Shown: piece after piece, positions 18,585 through 28,026 of the stretch
How the letters are laid out: each line of letters opens with the position of its first letter
How positions within the stretch are numbered: the stretch's first letter is position 1
DNA from: Rhodopirellula sp.
GTDB lineage: Bacteria > Planctomycetota > Planctomycetia > Pirellulales > Thermoguttaceae
Direction: 5' to 3'
DNA length: 64,000 nucleotides
Assembly (NCBI GenBank): GCA_012728855.1
Contig: JAAYEH010000029.1
Location: 1-64,000 of the forward strand
The notes under the pieces: model-generated
What the model was told of the DNA's origin: nothing
Databases searched by the model: none
What the model saw: the letters and a program-made list of their open reading frames with translations, nothing else
Made by a program: the position numbers and the translations under genes

Positions 18585-20177
18585 ATGAGAAGCTTCGTCG
18601 TCTCTCTCCTCTGCCTGCTCTATTCATTCCATGCGACATCGGCGTTCTCCGCGTACGACGTTCTCCAGTACGGGGCAGGGGCGGACGGAACAACGCTTTG
18701 CACGGCTGCCTTCCAGAAGGCAATCGACGACGCCGCGGCCCACGGCGGCGGCACCGTCTTCGTCCCGGCCGGCCGCTATCTTACCGGCACGCTCTGGATG
18801 AAGAGCCACGTGACGCTGGAACTCGACGCCGGCGCCACGCTCCTGGGCAGTCCGAATCCCAACGACTACCCCGAAAGGCTCCCCGGCATCCGATCCTATA
18901 CCGATCACTACGTGCGGCAAGCCCTCATCGCCGGCGAAGATCTCGAGCGCATCGCCATTCGCGGGCGAGGCACCATCGATGGGCAGGGAGCGGCCTTCCA
19001 TTGGAAGGAATATGAAAACCGCCCGTACCTCATTCGCTTCGTCGGCTGCCGCGATGTGCTTGTCGAAGGGATCACACTTCAGAACTCGGCCATGTGGATG
19101 GAGCATTACCTGGCGTGCGACCGGGTAACGATCCGCGGCGTGCGGGTGTTCAATCACGTGAGCTACAACAACGATGGCCTCGACATCGACGGCTGCCGCG
19201 ACGTCTGCATATCCGAGTGCATGTTCGATTCCGACGACGACGCCCTCTGTCTGAAGAGCACCCTCGATCGGGCCTGCGAAAACGTCACGATCAGCAACTG
19301 CGTGCTCAGCAGCCACTGCAACGCCGTCAAGATGGGCACCGAATCCAACGGCGGGTTCAAGAACATCACCATTACCAATTGCGCAATCTCCTCGCCTCGC
19401 TATTCCAAACCGACCTACGGCCGCGAAACAGGGATCGGCGGCATCGCCCTGGAGATCGTCGACGGTGGCACGCTCGACGGGGTGAACGTGTCGAACGTCT
19501 CCATCGATGGCGTGGCCGTACCGATCTTTCTCCGCCTGGGCAACCGCGCGCGCCCCTTTACGCCGGACGGGCCCAAGCCGGCCTTAGGCAGCTTCCGCAA
19601 CGTCAACATCCACAACGTGATCGCCCGAGGAGCGTCGCCCATCGGCTGCTCGATCACCGGCCTGCCCGAGCACTGCATCGAGGGGGTGTCGTTGAGCAAC
19701 TTTCAATTCACCTTCGCGGGCGGCGGCGGGGCCGACTTGGCGGCGGCCGACGTACCCGAGCACCCCGAAAAGTATCCCGAATCAACCATGTTCGGCACAC
19801 TCCCCGCCTACGGCTTCTATTGCCGGCACGTCCGCGGCCTGCGGATGGACGACGTCCGCCTGCAAACGGCAGAGCCGGACGAGCGCCACGCGATCGTCTG
19901 CGATGACGTGTCCGACTTGACGATCTCCGGCCTGGAAGCTTGTGGCACGTCGTCCGGACCGGCGCTGATCCGTCTGACCGATACCGCCACGGCTCTGATC
20001 ACCGGCTGCCGGCCGATTGGCCCCATCGGTACGATGCTGCGTTTGGAAGGCCAGGCCACGCGGCAGATCACGCTATTGGGCAACGACCTGGGGGGCGTCG
20101 GCTGCGTCAGTGACGCGGCGGAAGACGTTCCCAAACACGCACTGTTTCAAACGGCCAACCGCCTGCCGGAAAAGTAG
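18585..20177 (+). CDS. secreted glycoside hydrolase family 28 (polygalacturonase-like)
   Basis: 530 residues. The ATG has AAGAGG about 8 bases upstream. A signal peptide (cleavage near ATSAFSA) precedes a right-handed parallel beta-helix that starts with the GH28/pectate-lyase entry YDVLQYGAGADGTTLCTAAF. GH28 signature sites: NNDGLDID (family NTDG), DSDDDALCLKS with the Asp pair, and SSHCNAVKMG where the family has GHG and RIK; the Lys is kept, but the Gly-His-Gly is altered. It likely hydrolyses alpha-galacturonosyl or related linkages in pectin-like glycans outside the cytoplasm. The kelch-propeller gene follows after 17 bases, so the two form an operon. Confidence 0.87.
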   Translation: MRSFVVSLLCLLYSFHATSAFSAYDVLQYGAGADGTTLCTAAFQKAIDDAAAHGGGTVFVPAGRYLTGTLWMKSHVTLELDAGATLLGSPNPNDYPERLPGIRSYTDHYVRQALIAGEDLERIAIRGRGTIDGQGAAFHWKEYENRPYLIRFVGCRDVLVEGITLQNSAMWMEHYLACDRVTIRGVRVFNHVSYNNDGLDIDGCRDVCISECMFDSDDDALCLKSTLDRACENVTISNCVLSSHCNAVKMGTESNGGFKNITITNCAISSPRYSKPTYGRETGIGGIALEIVDGGTLDGVNVSNVSIDGVAVPIFLRLGNRARPFTPDGPKPALGSFRNVNIHNVIARGASPIGCSITGLPEHCIEGVSLSNFQFTFAGGGGADLAAADVPEHPEKYPESTMFGTLPAYGFYCRHVRGLRMDDVRLQTAEPDERHAIVCDDVSDLTISGLEACGTSSGPALIRLTDTATALITGCRPIGPIGTMLRLEGQATRQITLLGNDLGGVGCVSDAAEDVPKHALFQTANRLPEK

Positions 20178-20194
20178 ACCAAAAGGAGAAAACG

Positions 20195-21322
20195 ATGCTC
20201 TACCGCCATGGACTGAACCTCGTGGTCGCCGGTTTCCTGGCAGGGTTGCCTGCGCTCGCCCACGCCGAAGCAAGCCAGGACGATGATCGAGCCGCTGGCA
20301 ATCCGTCCGGCTCCGCGAACGCCTCGCCGCAGCAAGTGCCCGATTACCAGTGGACTCGGGTAACGCTCGAAGCCCCCTTCGCGGCCCGCGACGGCGCCGG
20401 GGCCTTGGTGTTCAAGGGGCGGATGTGGCTGTTGGGCGGCTGGAACCCTGGCGACAAGCCGCACTTCCCCAGAATCTGCAACAACGAAGTGTGGAGTTCC
20501 GCGGACGGCGCCGCCTGGACCCTCGTCAAGCCGAACACGTTTCTCGACAGCGCGTTCGATCCGGCCGGCGATTGGGAGGGACGCCACACAGCCGGTTACG
20601 CCGTTTTCAAGGACAGGATGTGGATCGTCGGCGGCGACGTCAACCAGGGCCACTATCACAACGACGTATGGAACTCGGCCGACGGCAAGACCTGGGTCCG
20701 CGTCAACCGAGGGCAGGACGTTCCTTGGGGCCCGCGGGCGCTGCACTACACGGTGGTGTTTCAGGACAAGATCTGGGTCATGGGCGGCCAGACCATCCCG
20801 CAGTTCGCCAAACAGGACGAGATCTTCTACCGCGACATCTGGAACAGCGGCGACGGCATCCACTGGCAACGGGTCGTGCCGGAGGAACCCTACTGGCTGG
20901 CTCGCGGAATGATCGGCGGCAGCGCGGTGTTTCACGATCGCATGTGGATTCTCGGCGGCGGCACCTACGACACCCCCACGACGCCGACTCGCCGGTTCTA
21001 CAACGACGTCTGGAGTTCCGCCGACGGCGTTCGCTGGACCAAACACCTCGACGCCGCCCCCTGGCCGCCCCGCCAATACCACGACGTGGCCGTCTTCGAC
21101 GATCGCATGTGGGTTCTCGAAGGCTACCACCGCAACGGCGGCAATCGCAACGACGTCTGGCACTCGGACGACGGAGTCCACTGGCACGAACTGCCCGGCA
21201 CACCCTGGGCGCCGCGTCACGCCGCCAGCGTCTTCGTCCATGACGGCGCACTATGGATGGTCGCGGGCAACAACATGAGGCCGGACGTCTGGAAACTCGA
21301 GCGCCATCCGAGCGCGAAGTGA
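20195..21322 (+). CDS. secreted kelch-type beta-propeller protein
   Basis: 375 residues, start at ATG 20195 after AAAAGGAG. A signal peptide ends at AHAEA. Five to six kelch-like blades repeat the pattern xxxVFKGRMWLLGG...NEVWSSADGxxW: KDRMWIVGG/NDVWNSADGKTW, QDKIWVMGG/RDIWNSGDGIHW, HDRMWILGG/NDVWSSADGVRW, DDRMWVLEG/NDVWHSDDGVHW. Such propellers bind or isomerise sugars (sialate mutarotase, galactose oxidase relatives) or act as adhesins. No copper-oxidase ligands can be assigned. A role beside the GH28 enzyme in glycan binding or processing is inferred from the operon. Confidence 0.83.
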   Translation: MLYRHGLNLVVAGFLAGLPALAHAEASQDDDRAAGNPSGSANASPQQVPDYQWTRVTLEAPFAARDGAGALVFKGRMWLLGGWNPGDKPHFPRICNNEVWSSADGAAWTLVKPNTFLDSAFDPAGDWEGRHTAGYAVFKDRMWIVGGDVNQGHYHNDVWNSADGKTWVRVNRGQDVPWGPRALHYTVVFQDKIWVMGGQTIPQFAKQDEIFYRDIWNSGDGIHWQRVVPEEPYWLARGMIGGSAVFHDRMWILGGGTYDTPTTPTRRFYNDVWSSADGVRWTKHLDAAPWPPRQYHDVAVFDDRMWVLEGYHRNGGNRNDVWHSDDGVHWHELPGTPWAPRHAASVFVHDGALWMVAGNNMRPDVWKLERHPSAK

Positions 21323-21333
21323 CCACCGTTCTT

Positions 21334-24300
21334 CTACTTCGGCAGCCTCCCACCGTCCTCCGCGGGCAACATTTGCTGGCGATACTTGTCCAGGTGATCG
21401 CCGACACCGCCGCCAGCCGTCAATTCCCAAAGCGAGGTCTTCATCTGCCGCAGAGCCATGGTCGCCGCAATCCACGGCTGCGTCCAACCCGATTCGACAC
21501 ACCACGGACCCCATTCCCAGTCGGCATTGCTCGCCCAGTAATCCCAGCGCCGGTAGTCGAAGGCACGATACCAGGCGCCGTCCAGCTCCGGATGGGCCTC
21601 GGAGCGGATCTGGATCCGGCAGAGAAACTCAACGAGCTTGTCTTCCGCGTCGGCATAGAAGGGATCACTCGTCGCCGCGGCGGCCTCGTGCAGTCCGATC
21701 GCCGCGAAGTTGCACGTATAGAGCATGTCCGACAGGGGATCGCCGTCCTCTTGAATAATGCTCACCTCGCCAGTGCCGTACTCCCGATTCGCCCCGACGC
21801 CGTGGGCAACGCCACCAAGCCGCTCGCGAACCGCGCCGCAGGCGTCCTGGCAGGCGATCACGTCCTCGGCAATCCGGCGAAGCCAGGCCCGGTGCTCTGG
21901 TGTGTCCTCGGCGCGGACCAGCCAAGCCAGCGGCAGCAGCGCCCGAGCCCTTTCAATTTGCCCGCTGCGGATGACCCAGTACCACTGGTCGGGATACGCC
22001 CGCATCAAGTCGTCAAAACCCGCCTTGCTCCGCTCGAGAAACGGTGAGAAGCCGCTTTCGCGGTAGGCCCACAGGAAGCAGGCCCACAGCCACGCTTCGT
22101 AATGCGGCGAGCGGAGGACGGCGCCTTTCTGCCAGTAGGATCGCCAGCCATGTTTCTGCAGATCGTCATCCGTCACGCAGTTCTGCCGATAGCCGTTGGG
22201 ACCGGTCGTGCGGAGATTGGCCAGCAAACAGCGTGCAACCGGCTCGTCCCATCGCGACTGGCCGAGGAGTCGGGCAGCCGCCAGAACGCCCAGCAGCGCC
22301 CGCGCGTTGTCGTCGCCGTAGTAGGAGCCGGGATGATCCAGCGCCCAGCCCACGAGGCCGTACGAAGGGCTCTTGGGATCCGCTCGCGGGCCGCCGGACA
22401 ACGGCGATTGGAGCAACGTGTAGTCGAGCAGATTGGCAGCGACTTCACGACATGCTTTCGGGCCGTTCACGCGCCCGGCAAAGCCCAGGGCCATGGCCGA
22501 TTCGCAGTTGCAGTCGTTTCGCACCGCGTAACGCATCGGTTGGCGGCCGTCGGCGCGGATCGTCGAGCTGTATCCCTCGAGCATGCCCAGACTGCCGTCA
22601 CCGCGGGGCCAGTCTGCCTGGGGTGCGTCTCGCACCGTGTTGTAGGTCGAAGCCCAATCAAGCGCCTCCTCTGGCCACTGCGGATGACGCAACACGCGGC
22701 TCTTGAAGTACCACTCGGCCAACCGGACGATGGCTCGCGATTCGGCGTCGGCCGGCAAGGGTTCCTCGCGGGTGTACGACGGCCGCACGGTCGGCGTCCA
22801 TTGCAACGTCGGCAGCGGCTTGCCGGGTTGAAGGTGCCCCAGGATCGTTTTCCAGACCGCGGCCCAGGCCTCGTGCGGCATCGAACGGCCCGTGACGAAC
22901 CCGCTCAACTTCGTGGCAGCGGCGAGGCAGCCTTCGCCGCAGTCGAACAACAACGGCTGGCTGGGTGTTTCCCGCAGCCCGAAGACCGCACGATCCACCC
23001 CGGCAACGGTGGCCCAGGCCAAGTGGACAACGCCACCGGGAGAGGATTTCAAGGGCACGACCGCGCAGTCGTGGATGGCCAGGATTTGCATCGGCGGCAG
23101 TGCCGGCCCGAAGAACTCGGAGGTTACCACCGCCCGCTGTTTGGCAGAGCGTTGAGGTGGGCCCGGTTCCAGCCCCGGCAACTCCCCGGGGTATTCGATG
23201 TACCAGCGGAGCCTTTTCCGTGTAGCTTCGGCGAGCGCTTCCGGCGGAATCGACGTCGTATGCTCCGGATACTCGTCGGCGAGGATCAGCACGGCGGAAC
23301 CGACAGCCGCCGCCACGATCGCTTCGCGAACTGTGTCAAACCGGCGGCACGCCGCCGCCGAGCCGGTCAGCACACGGTAGAGATCGTTGTCGGATGAACA
23401 AACGAGGTTCCACGACGCCGGGGTGGCACTTGAGCCGGCCGCATCATCCTTCAGATCGAATCCGAACAACTGCGCGTCGCGCAGCCGGAATTCGATCCGG
23501 ATCGGCGTTTCGGCGAGTTGTCGCAGGTTTCCTTGAAACGTCACTTGATGGTCCACCTTATCACCGCGTAGGCTGACCCAATCGAAGGCGGGCAAAACGC
23601 CGCCATCAGCGTCCACGATGCCAACCTGTAGCTCGCCGGCGATGCTGGCATTAATCGTCAGTTGCGACGCGGCGAGCGTCAGCGGCGGTGTGCGGAGCCG
23701 TCCACCCTCGGCCCCCGCCTCCCTCGCCACGTAACGGTCGCGAAGCATTTTCACCAGTCCGATCTGACGATCTTCGAAGCGGTTGTGCTTGTGGCCCCAT
23801 CGGTAGCCGCCGTAGTACAAGTACACGTCATCTCCGACCGGCACCTGCTCGTCGATCCAGGCGTGGGCGTGGTCCCAGACGCCCGGCGCCGGGTCCGGCC
23901 CGAAGAAGACCTCGCGATCGCGGATCCAAGTCTCGCCATCTCGCGTCCAAACCAGCGAACTCGAACCGATTCCGAAGGCCCCCTGCGGCGCACCGTCGGC
24001 CCGCCAGTCGTCGTGAAGGTTCTTGGCGAACCCAATCACCAGGTCGCCGCGGGCGAGATACCCGTTCATCGCATAGAACTGCAAGATGTCCTTGTCATAC
24101 CGCTTGTCGCCGGCCAGCACGATCTGTTTCGGGGTCCAATGCAAGAGGTCTTGGCTCGTGGCTTGGAGCGTGGTCCGCCGCGACTGGTCCATATTCTCCA
24201 GTTGAAGCATCTCGGACACGGTGGCCACGTACCGGTTGCGGATCGGGTCGCGCCAGATGTTGGTGATGTCGTGTCCATGCGGAAGGACGACGTCGGGCGA

Positions 24301-24906
24301 AAGCGGCGAAAAGTTCAGTCCGTCGGCGGAAGTGGCGATCCGCAATCCGCCGCTATGCCACCAACTGTACTTGTAGCGGTGCGCCGGGTCGGCAACGCCG
24401 GGCCCCTCGTCGAGAACCTCGGACCCGAATTGAAGCGGGCCGGGGTCTTTGAGGATTCTGGGCGGCCGTCGCCAATGAATGCCGTCGTCGGATTCCATGT
24501 AGGCGAGATGCGAGTTGCTCATCGACTTGTCCTCGCGCCACGCCCCGTACCAGATGCGAAATATACCGGTCTCCGGTGCCCGCGACACGGTAAAGTATGG
24601 CTGAAAGCAACGGTCGGCCGGGCCGGTGACGATCGGGTTGGGAATGCCTGGATCGCGATTGGGCGAGTTCACCCTGCGGATGATGCCCTCGGATGACTCG
24701 ATCAGGAAGTCATCGATCAGTAAATGCGGCCCCGGTCCAAGCCGGATCGGACCGGCCGAGCGACCGCCGCCGGCCACCGTTTCCGGAGTCTTGTAGATCA
24801 ACGCACGATTGGCATAGGACGGGCTCTCGCCCGCGGCACTCTTACGTGCTGAGAAAGCCGCAATCGCGGCGGTCAACATCACGATGGCTCGCAAGACGTG
24901 GTTCAC
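21334..24906 (-). CDS. bimodular secreted glycosidase-like protein (five-bladed propeller plus helical toroid)
   Basis: 1190 residues from a GTG at 24906, supported by AGGAGG 6-7 bases upstream and a signal peptide beginning NHVLRAIVML. Residues about 50-400 have the repeated blade pattern of GH32/GH43/GH117-type propellers (FQPYFTVSRAPETGIFRIWY, AYMESDDGIHW, ITNIWRDPIRNRYVATVSEM). A beta-sandwich (about 395-485) follows. The middle (about 500-690) looks like an alpha/beta amidotransferase-like domain (VGSAVLILADEYPEH). Residues about 700-1190 are helical and look like a six-hairpin glycosidase toroid (NDCNCESAMALGF, DHPGSYYGDDNARAL, PHYEAWLWACFLWA). No catalytic pair can be assigned with certainty. 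It converges tail to tail on the kelch gene. Confidence 0.75.
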   Translation of the reverse strand: MNHVLRAIVMLTAAIAAFSARKSAAGESPSYANRALIYKTPETVAGGGRSAGPIRLGPGPHLLIDDFLIESSEGIIRRVNSPNRDPGIPNPIVTGPADRCFQPYFTVSRAPETGIFRIWYGAWREDKSMSNSHLAYMESDDGIHWRRPPRILKDPGPLQFGSEVLDEGPGVADPAHRYKYSWWHSGGLRIATSADGLNFSPLSPDVVLPHGHDITNIWRDPIRNRYVATVSEMLQLENMDQSRRTTLQATSQDLLHWTPKQIVLAGDKRYDKDILQFYAMNGYLARGDLVIGFAKNLHDDWRADGAPQGAFGIGSSSLVWTRDGETWIRDREVFFGPDPAPGVWDHAHAWIDEQVPVGDDVYLYYGGYRWGHKHNRFEDRQIGLVKMLRDRYVAREAGAEGGRLRTPPLTLAASQLTINASIAGELQVGIVDADGGVLPAFDWVSLRGDKVDHQVTFQGNLRQLAETPIRIEFRLRDAQLFGFDLKDDAAGSSATPASWNLVCSSDNDLYRVLTGSAAACRRFDTVREAIVAAAVGSAVLILADEYPEHTTSIPPEALAEATRKRLRWYIEYPGELPGLEPGPPQRSAKQRAVVTSEFFGPALPPMQILAIHDCAVVPLKSSPGGVVHLAWATVAGVDRAVFGLRETPSQPLLFDCGEGCLAAATKLSGFVTGRSMPHEAWAAVWKTILGHLQPGKPLPTLQWTPTVRPSYTREEPLPADAESRAIVRLAEWYFKSRVLRHPQWPEEALDWASTYNTVRDAPQADWPRGDGSLGMLEGYSSTIRADGRQPMRYAVRNDCNCESAMALGFAGRVNGPKACREVAANLLDYTLLQSPLSGGPRADPKSPSYGLVGWALDHPGSYYGDDNARALLGVLAAARLLGQSRWDEPVARCLLANLRTTGPNGYRQNCVTDDDLQKHGWRSYWQKGAVLRSPHYEAWLWACFLWAYRESGFSPFLERSKAGFDDLMRAYPDQWYWVIRSGQIERARALLPLAWLVRAEDTPEHRAWLRRIAEDVIACQDACGAVRERLGGVAHGVGANREYGTGEVSIIQEDGDPLSDMLYTCNFAAIGLHEAAAATSDPFYADAEDKLVEFLCRIQIRSEAHPELDGAWYRAFDYRRWDYWASNADWEWGPWCVESGWTQPWIAATMALRQMKTSLWELTAGGGVGDHLDKYRQQMLPAEDGGRLPK

Positions 24907-25191
24907 GTGATGCCTCCTATATCAATTTCTCTCCCTCAGACCAGACACGGATTCTCTGCCGGCCCGTAATGCCCTTCATCTTGATGAAGGTGTTTCTCGA
25001 TGTCCAGCGCGTCCGCAGATGTCGTCAAGGACAAAGACCGCCGACCTTGTCTCGTCCAAATAGGCGTCCATGGGTATCCAGACGGTTCTTGCAGGCTCGG
25101 CAGCCCACACGTAGGATGGTTCTGTGAGAACGATTCGTTCTGTCGCACCACGTTGTAGAAAATCGCCCCTCGTCAGCTCGGAGGAGACATT
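24907..25191. promoter_or_regulatory. divergent region between the bimodular protein and the sulfatase
   Basis: 285 bases separating two genes transcribed away from each other, so it must contain both promoters. Both genes start with GTG behind strong Shine-Dalgarno sites (AGGAGG and GGAGGAG). No operator could be recognised. Confidence 0.4.
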
Positions 25192-26688
25192 GTGTCGAGA
25201 GTTATTTGTGCGTCAATTCTGTTCGCTCTCACCGCCGCCTCGGCAGCAGCCCAACCGCCGGCCCGGCAAGAGTTGAAGCTGCCGAGGCTTGAGGCGGCCC
25301 AGCCGAGGAATATCGTTCTCATTCTCAGCGACGACCACCGCTACGACTTCATGGGCTTTATGCCCGAGGCGCCCGATTTCCTCGAAACTCCCAACATGGA
25401 CCGCATGGCCGCCGAGGGCGCACACCTGGTCAACGCCTTCGTGAGCACGTCGCTCTGCTCGCCCAGCCGCGCCTCGATCCTCACCGGTCAGTACGCCCAT
25501 CACCACCGCGTCGTCGACAACCAGCGGCCCGTGCCCGAGGGAACGACGTTCTTCCCTCAGTATCTCCAGGCCGGCGGCTACGAAACGGCCTTTATCGGCA
25601 AGTGGCACATGGGACACGACGAGGACGATCCCCGGCCGGGCTTCGACCATTGGGCGAGCTTTCGCGGGCAGGGGGAGTATTTCAATCCCACGATCAACAT
25701 CAACGGCAAGCGGAGCCAAAAGGAAGGCTACACGACCGACGTTCTCACCAATCTGGCCCTGGATTGGCTCCAGAAGCAGCGGTCCAAACCGTTCATGCTC
25801 TACTTGTCGTACAAGGCGGTCCATTATCCCTTCCATCCCGCCCCGCGGAACCTCGGCCGCTACGAAAAGGCCAAGATCAAGTATCCCGAGACGATGGCCA
25901 ACACCGAGGAGAACTATGCCACGCAACCCCACTGGGTCCGCGAGCGCCGCTACGGCATCCACGGCATCGACCACATGGAGACCGGCCCGTTGGACAACGA
26001 TCCCGTGCCGTCGTTCGACGACCTCTACCACCGCTACTGCGAAACGGTCCACGGGCTGGACGAGAACCTCGGCCGCGTGCTCGACTACCTCGACCGCTCC
26101 GGCCTGGCCAAGTCGACGCTGGTGCTCTATTTGGGCGACAACGGTTTCGAACTCGGCGAGCACGGCTTCTACGACAAACGCGACGCCTTCGAGGAATCGA
26201 TTCGTATTCCCATGCTAGCTTACGCCCCGGGGATGGTCCGCCCCGGAACCAAGCTGACCGAGATGGTTCAGAACATCGACGTCGCTCCCACGCTGCTGGA
26301 AACGGCCGGACTGAAGCCGCCCGAAGAATCGATGGATGGCAAGTCGTTCCTGCCGCTGTTGGCCGGCCGAAAGATTCCCTGGCGCGACAGGATTCTCTAC
26401 GAGTACTATTGGGAATGGAATTTCCCGGCGACGCCGACGGTGTTCGCCCTGCGGACCGACCGATACAAGTACGTCTTCTATCACGGTGTCTGGGACATCA
26501 ACGGCTTCTACGATCTGGCGACCGATCCGCTGGAGCGGCACAACCTCATCAACGTGCCCGCGTACCAGGAGCAGATCGCCACGATGCGCGACGAACTGTT
26601 CGACCGGTTGGAAACCTCCGGCGGCCTGCAGATCCCGGTCTTCCCGCCGCGGGGCGAACGGCTCGGCGAAAGAAAACTGAAGCGGTGA
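25192..26688 (+). CDS. secreted type I sulfatase
   Basis: 498 residues. The GTG at 25192 follows GGAGGAG by 7 bases and opens a signal peptide ending AASAAAQ. The family S1 active site is CSPSR (Cys89 to Arg93), where Cys is converted to formylglycine by the FGE maturase; the metal ligands DD (47-48) and DN in YLGDNGFELGEH are present, as is GKWHMG. It removes sulfate esters from carbohydrate; the overall shape is like planctomycete sulfatases of the iduronate or choline type, but the substrate cannot be read. It heads a plus-strand group with a transporter-like gene and a sugar-acid kinase. Confidence 0.92.
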   Translation: MSRVICASILFALTAASAAAQPPARQELKLPRLEAAQPRNIVLILSDDHRYDFMGFMPEAPDFLETPNMDRMAAEGAHLVNAFVSTSLCSPSRASILTGQYAHHHRVVDNQRPVPEGTTFFPQYLQAGGYETAFIGKWHMGHDEDDPRPGFDHWASFRGQGEYFNPTININGKRSQKEGYTTDVLTNLALDWLQKQRSKPFMLYLSYKAVHYPFHPAPRNLGRYEKAKIKYPETMANTEENYATQPHWVRERRYGIHGIDHMETGPLDNDPVPSFDDLYHRYCETVHGLDENLGRVLDYLDRSGLAKSTLVLYLGDNGFELGEHGFYDKRDAFEESIRIPMLAYAPGMVRPGTKLTEMVQNIDVAPTLLETAGLKPPEESMDGKSFLPLLAGRKIPWRDRILYEYYWEWNFPATPTVFALRTDRYKYVFYHGVWDINGFYDLATDPLERHNLINVPAYQEQIATMRDELFDRLETSGGLQIPVFPPRGERLGERKLKR

Positions 26689-26728
26689 GAACCCGCGTGA
26701 ACATCCATTTCCTCAACTTGTTGGTTTC

Positions 26729-28009
26729 ATGAACGCCAAGACTCCCCGCCTGCTCGCCCCAATTCATCGTGTCTGGGCCCTGCTGCTTGCCGTCGGTCCC
26801 GGGATCTTCTGCATCGGATACACGATCGGCACCGGCAGCGTCACCTCGATGGCCACGGCTGGCTCGCGCTTCGGGATGCAACTGCTCTGGGTGTTGCTGC
26901 TAAGTTGCCTCTTCTCCTGGGTCTTGATGGAAGCCTTCGGCCGTTATGCCATTATCACCGGAGACACGGCGATCCACAGCTTCAAGAATCGCCTGGCAGG
27001 CGGGCGGCTGATTGCCATGCTCACGGTCGCCGGCGTGGTCGTCGCCCAGTGGAACGCCCTTTCCGGCATCCTGGGGCTTTGTTCCAGCGCGCTGTACGAG
27101 ACCGTCCGGCTGTTTTTTCCACAACTCGCCGCGGAGAACTATTGGGCCGTGCTGGGAATCGCCACGACGCTGATCGTCTTGATGTACGGGCTGCTGCTCG
27201 TCGGTCGCTACTCGTTCTTCGAGAAGGTGCTGGTGGTGTTCGTCACACTGATGGGCATGTCGTTCTTGATCTCGATGCTCCTGGTTCTGCCGCCTGCCGC
27301 CGACGTCGTCGCGGGACTGGTGCCGCGCATTCCGAATGCGCCGGGGGCCAAGCTGATGGTGGCGGCCTTCGTCGGTACGACCATGGCCGCGCCGACGTTC
27401 GTCGTCCGGCCGCTGCTGTTGCAGGGCAAAGGCTGGACGGCAATCCACCGCAAGGAACAATCGCGCGATGCGATGGTGTCGGCCCTGCTGATGTTCGTCG
27501 TCAGCGGCTCGATCATGGCCTGCGCCGCCGGAGCCCTCTACGCCGACGGCAAGGTCATTACCAAAGTACTCGATATGGTCCAGACGCTCGAGCCGATTGC
27601 CGGTCGCTTCGCCGTGGCGGTTTTCATGTTCGGCGCCCTCTCGGCCGGCCTGTCGAGTGTGTTTCCGATCTTGATGGTCTGCCCCTTGCTGGTAGGCGAC
27701 TACCGGGCCGGCCGACTCGATACCCGCTCGCCGATGTTCCGCATTCTTACCGCGGTCGCCTGTGTCGTCGGCCTGACGGTGCCCGTGCTCGGCGCCAACC
27801 CCATCGTCGCCCAGATCGCCACTCAGGTCGCGAATGTCTTTGTCCTGCCGGTGGTGATCGCCGGAATCCTCTACCTGTCGAACCGCAAAGAGATCATGGG
27901 CGAGCACCGCGCGGGATTGCTCTTGAACGTAGGCTTGATCGCGGCACTCGTATTCTCGTGCCTGATCTCGTATACCGGTGTTTTGGCGTTGAGCGATTTC
28001 TTCGGCTAG
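26729..28009 (+). CDS. Nramp-fold membrane transporter lacking the canonical metal-site residues
   Basis: 426 residues with about 11 membrane helices. The overall pattern is Nramp/APC fold (first helix GPGIFCIGYTIGTGS, residues 23-37). In true manganese transporters helix 1 carries DPGN and helix 6 MPH. Here helix 1 has no DPGN and the matching helix-6 place reads MAAPT (about 219-223), so transport of Mn or Fe is doubtful. Since the gene lies between a sulfatase and a sugar-acid kinase, it may move a sugar acid, sulfate or another ion; this is inference. No good ribosome binding site precedes the ATG. Confidence 0.75.
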   Translation: MNAKTPRLLAPIHRVWALLLAVGPGIFCIGYTIGTGSVTSMATAGSRFGMQLLWVLLLSCLFSWVLMEAFGRYAIITGDTAIHSFKNRLAGGRLIAMLTVAGVVVAQWNALSGILGLCSSALYETVRLFFPQLAAENYWAVLGIATTLIVLMYGLLLVGRYSFFEKVLVVFVTLMGMSFLISMLLVLPPAADVVAGLVPRIPNAPGAKLMVAAFVGTTMAAPTFVVRPLLLQGKGWTAIHRKEQSRDAMVSALLMFVVSGSIMACAAGALYADGKVITKVLDMVQTLEPIAGRFAVAVFMFGALSAGLSSVFPILMVCPLLVGDYRAGRLDTRSPMFRILTAVACVVGLTVPVLGANPIVAQIATQVANVFVLPVVIAGILYLSNRKEIMGEHRAGLLLNVGLIAALVFSCLISYTGVLALSDFFG

Positions 28010-28026
28010 GCATACTTGCACGATTG

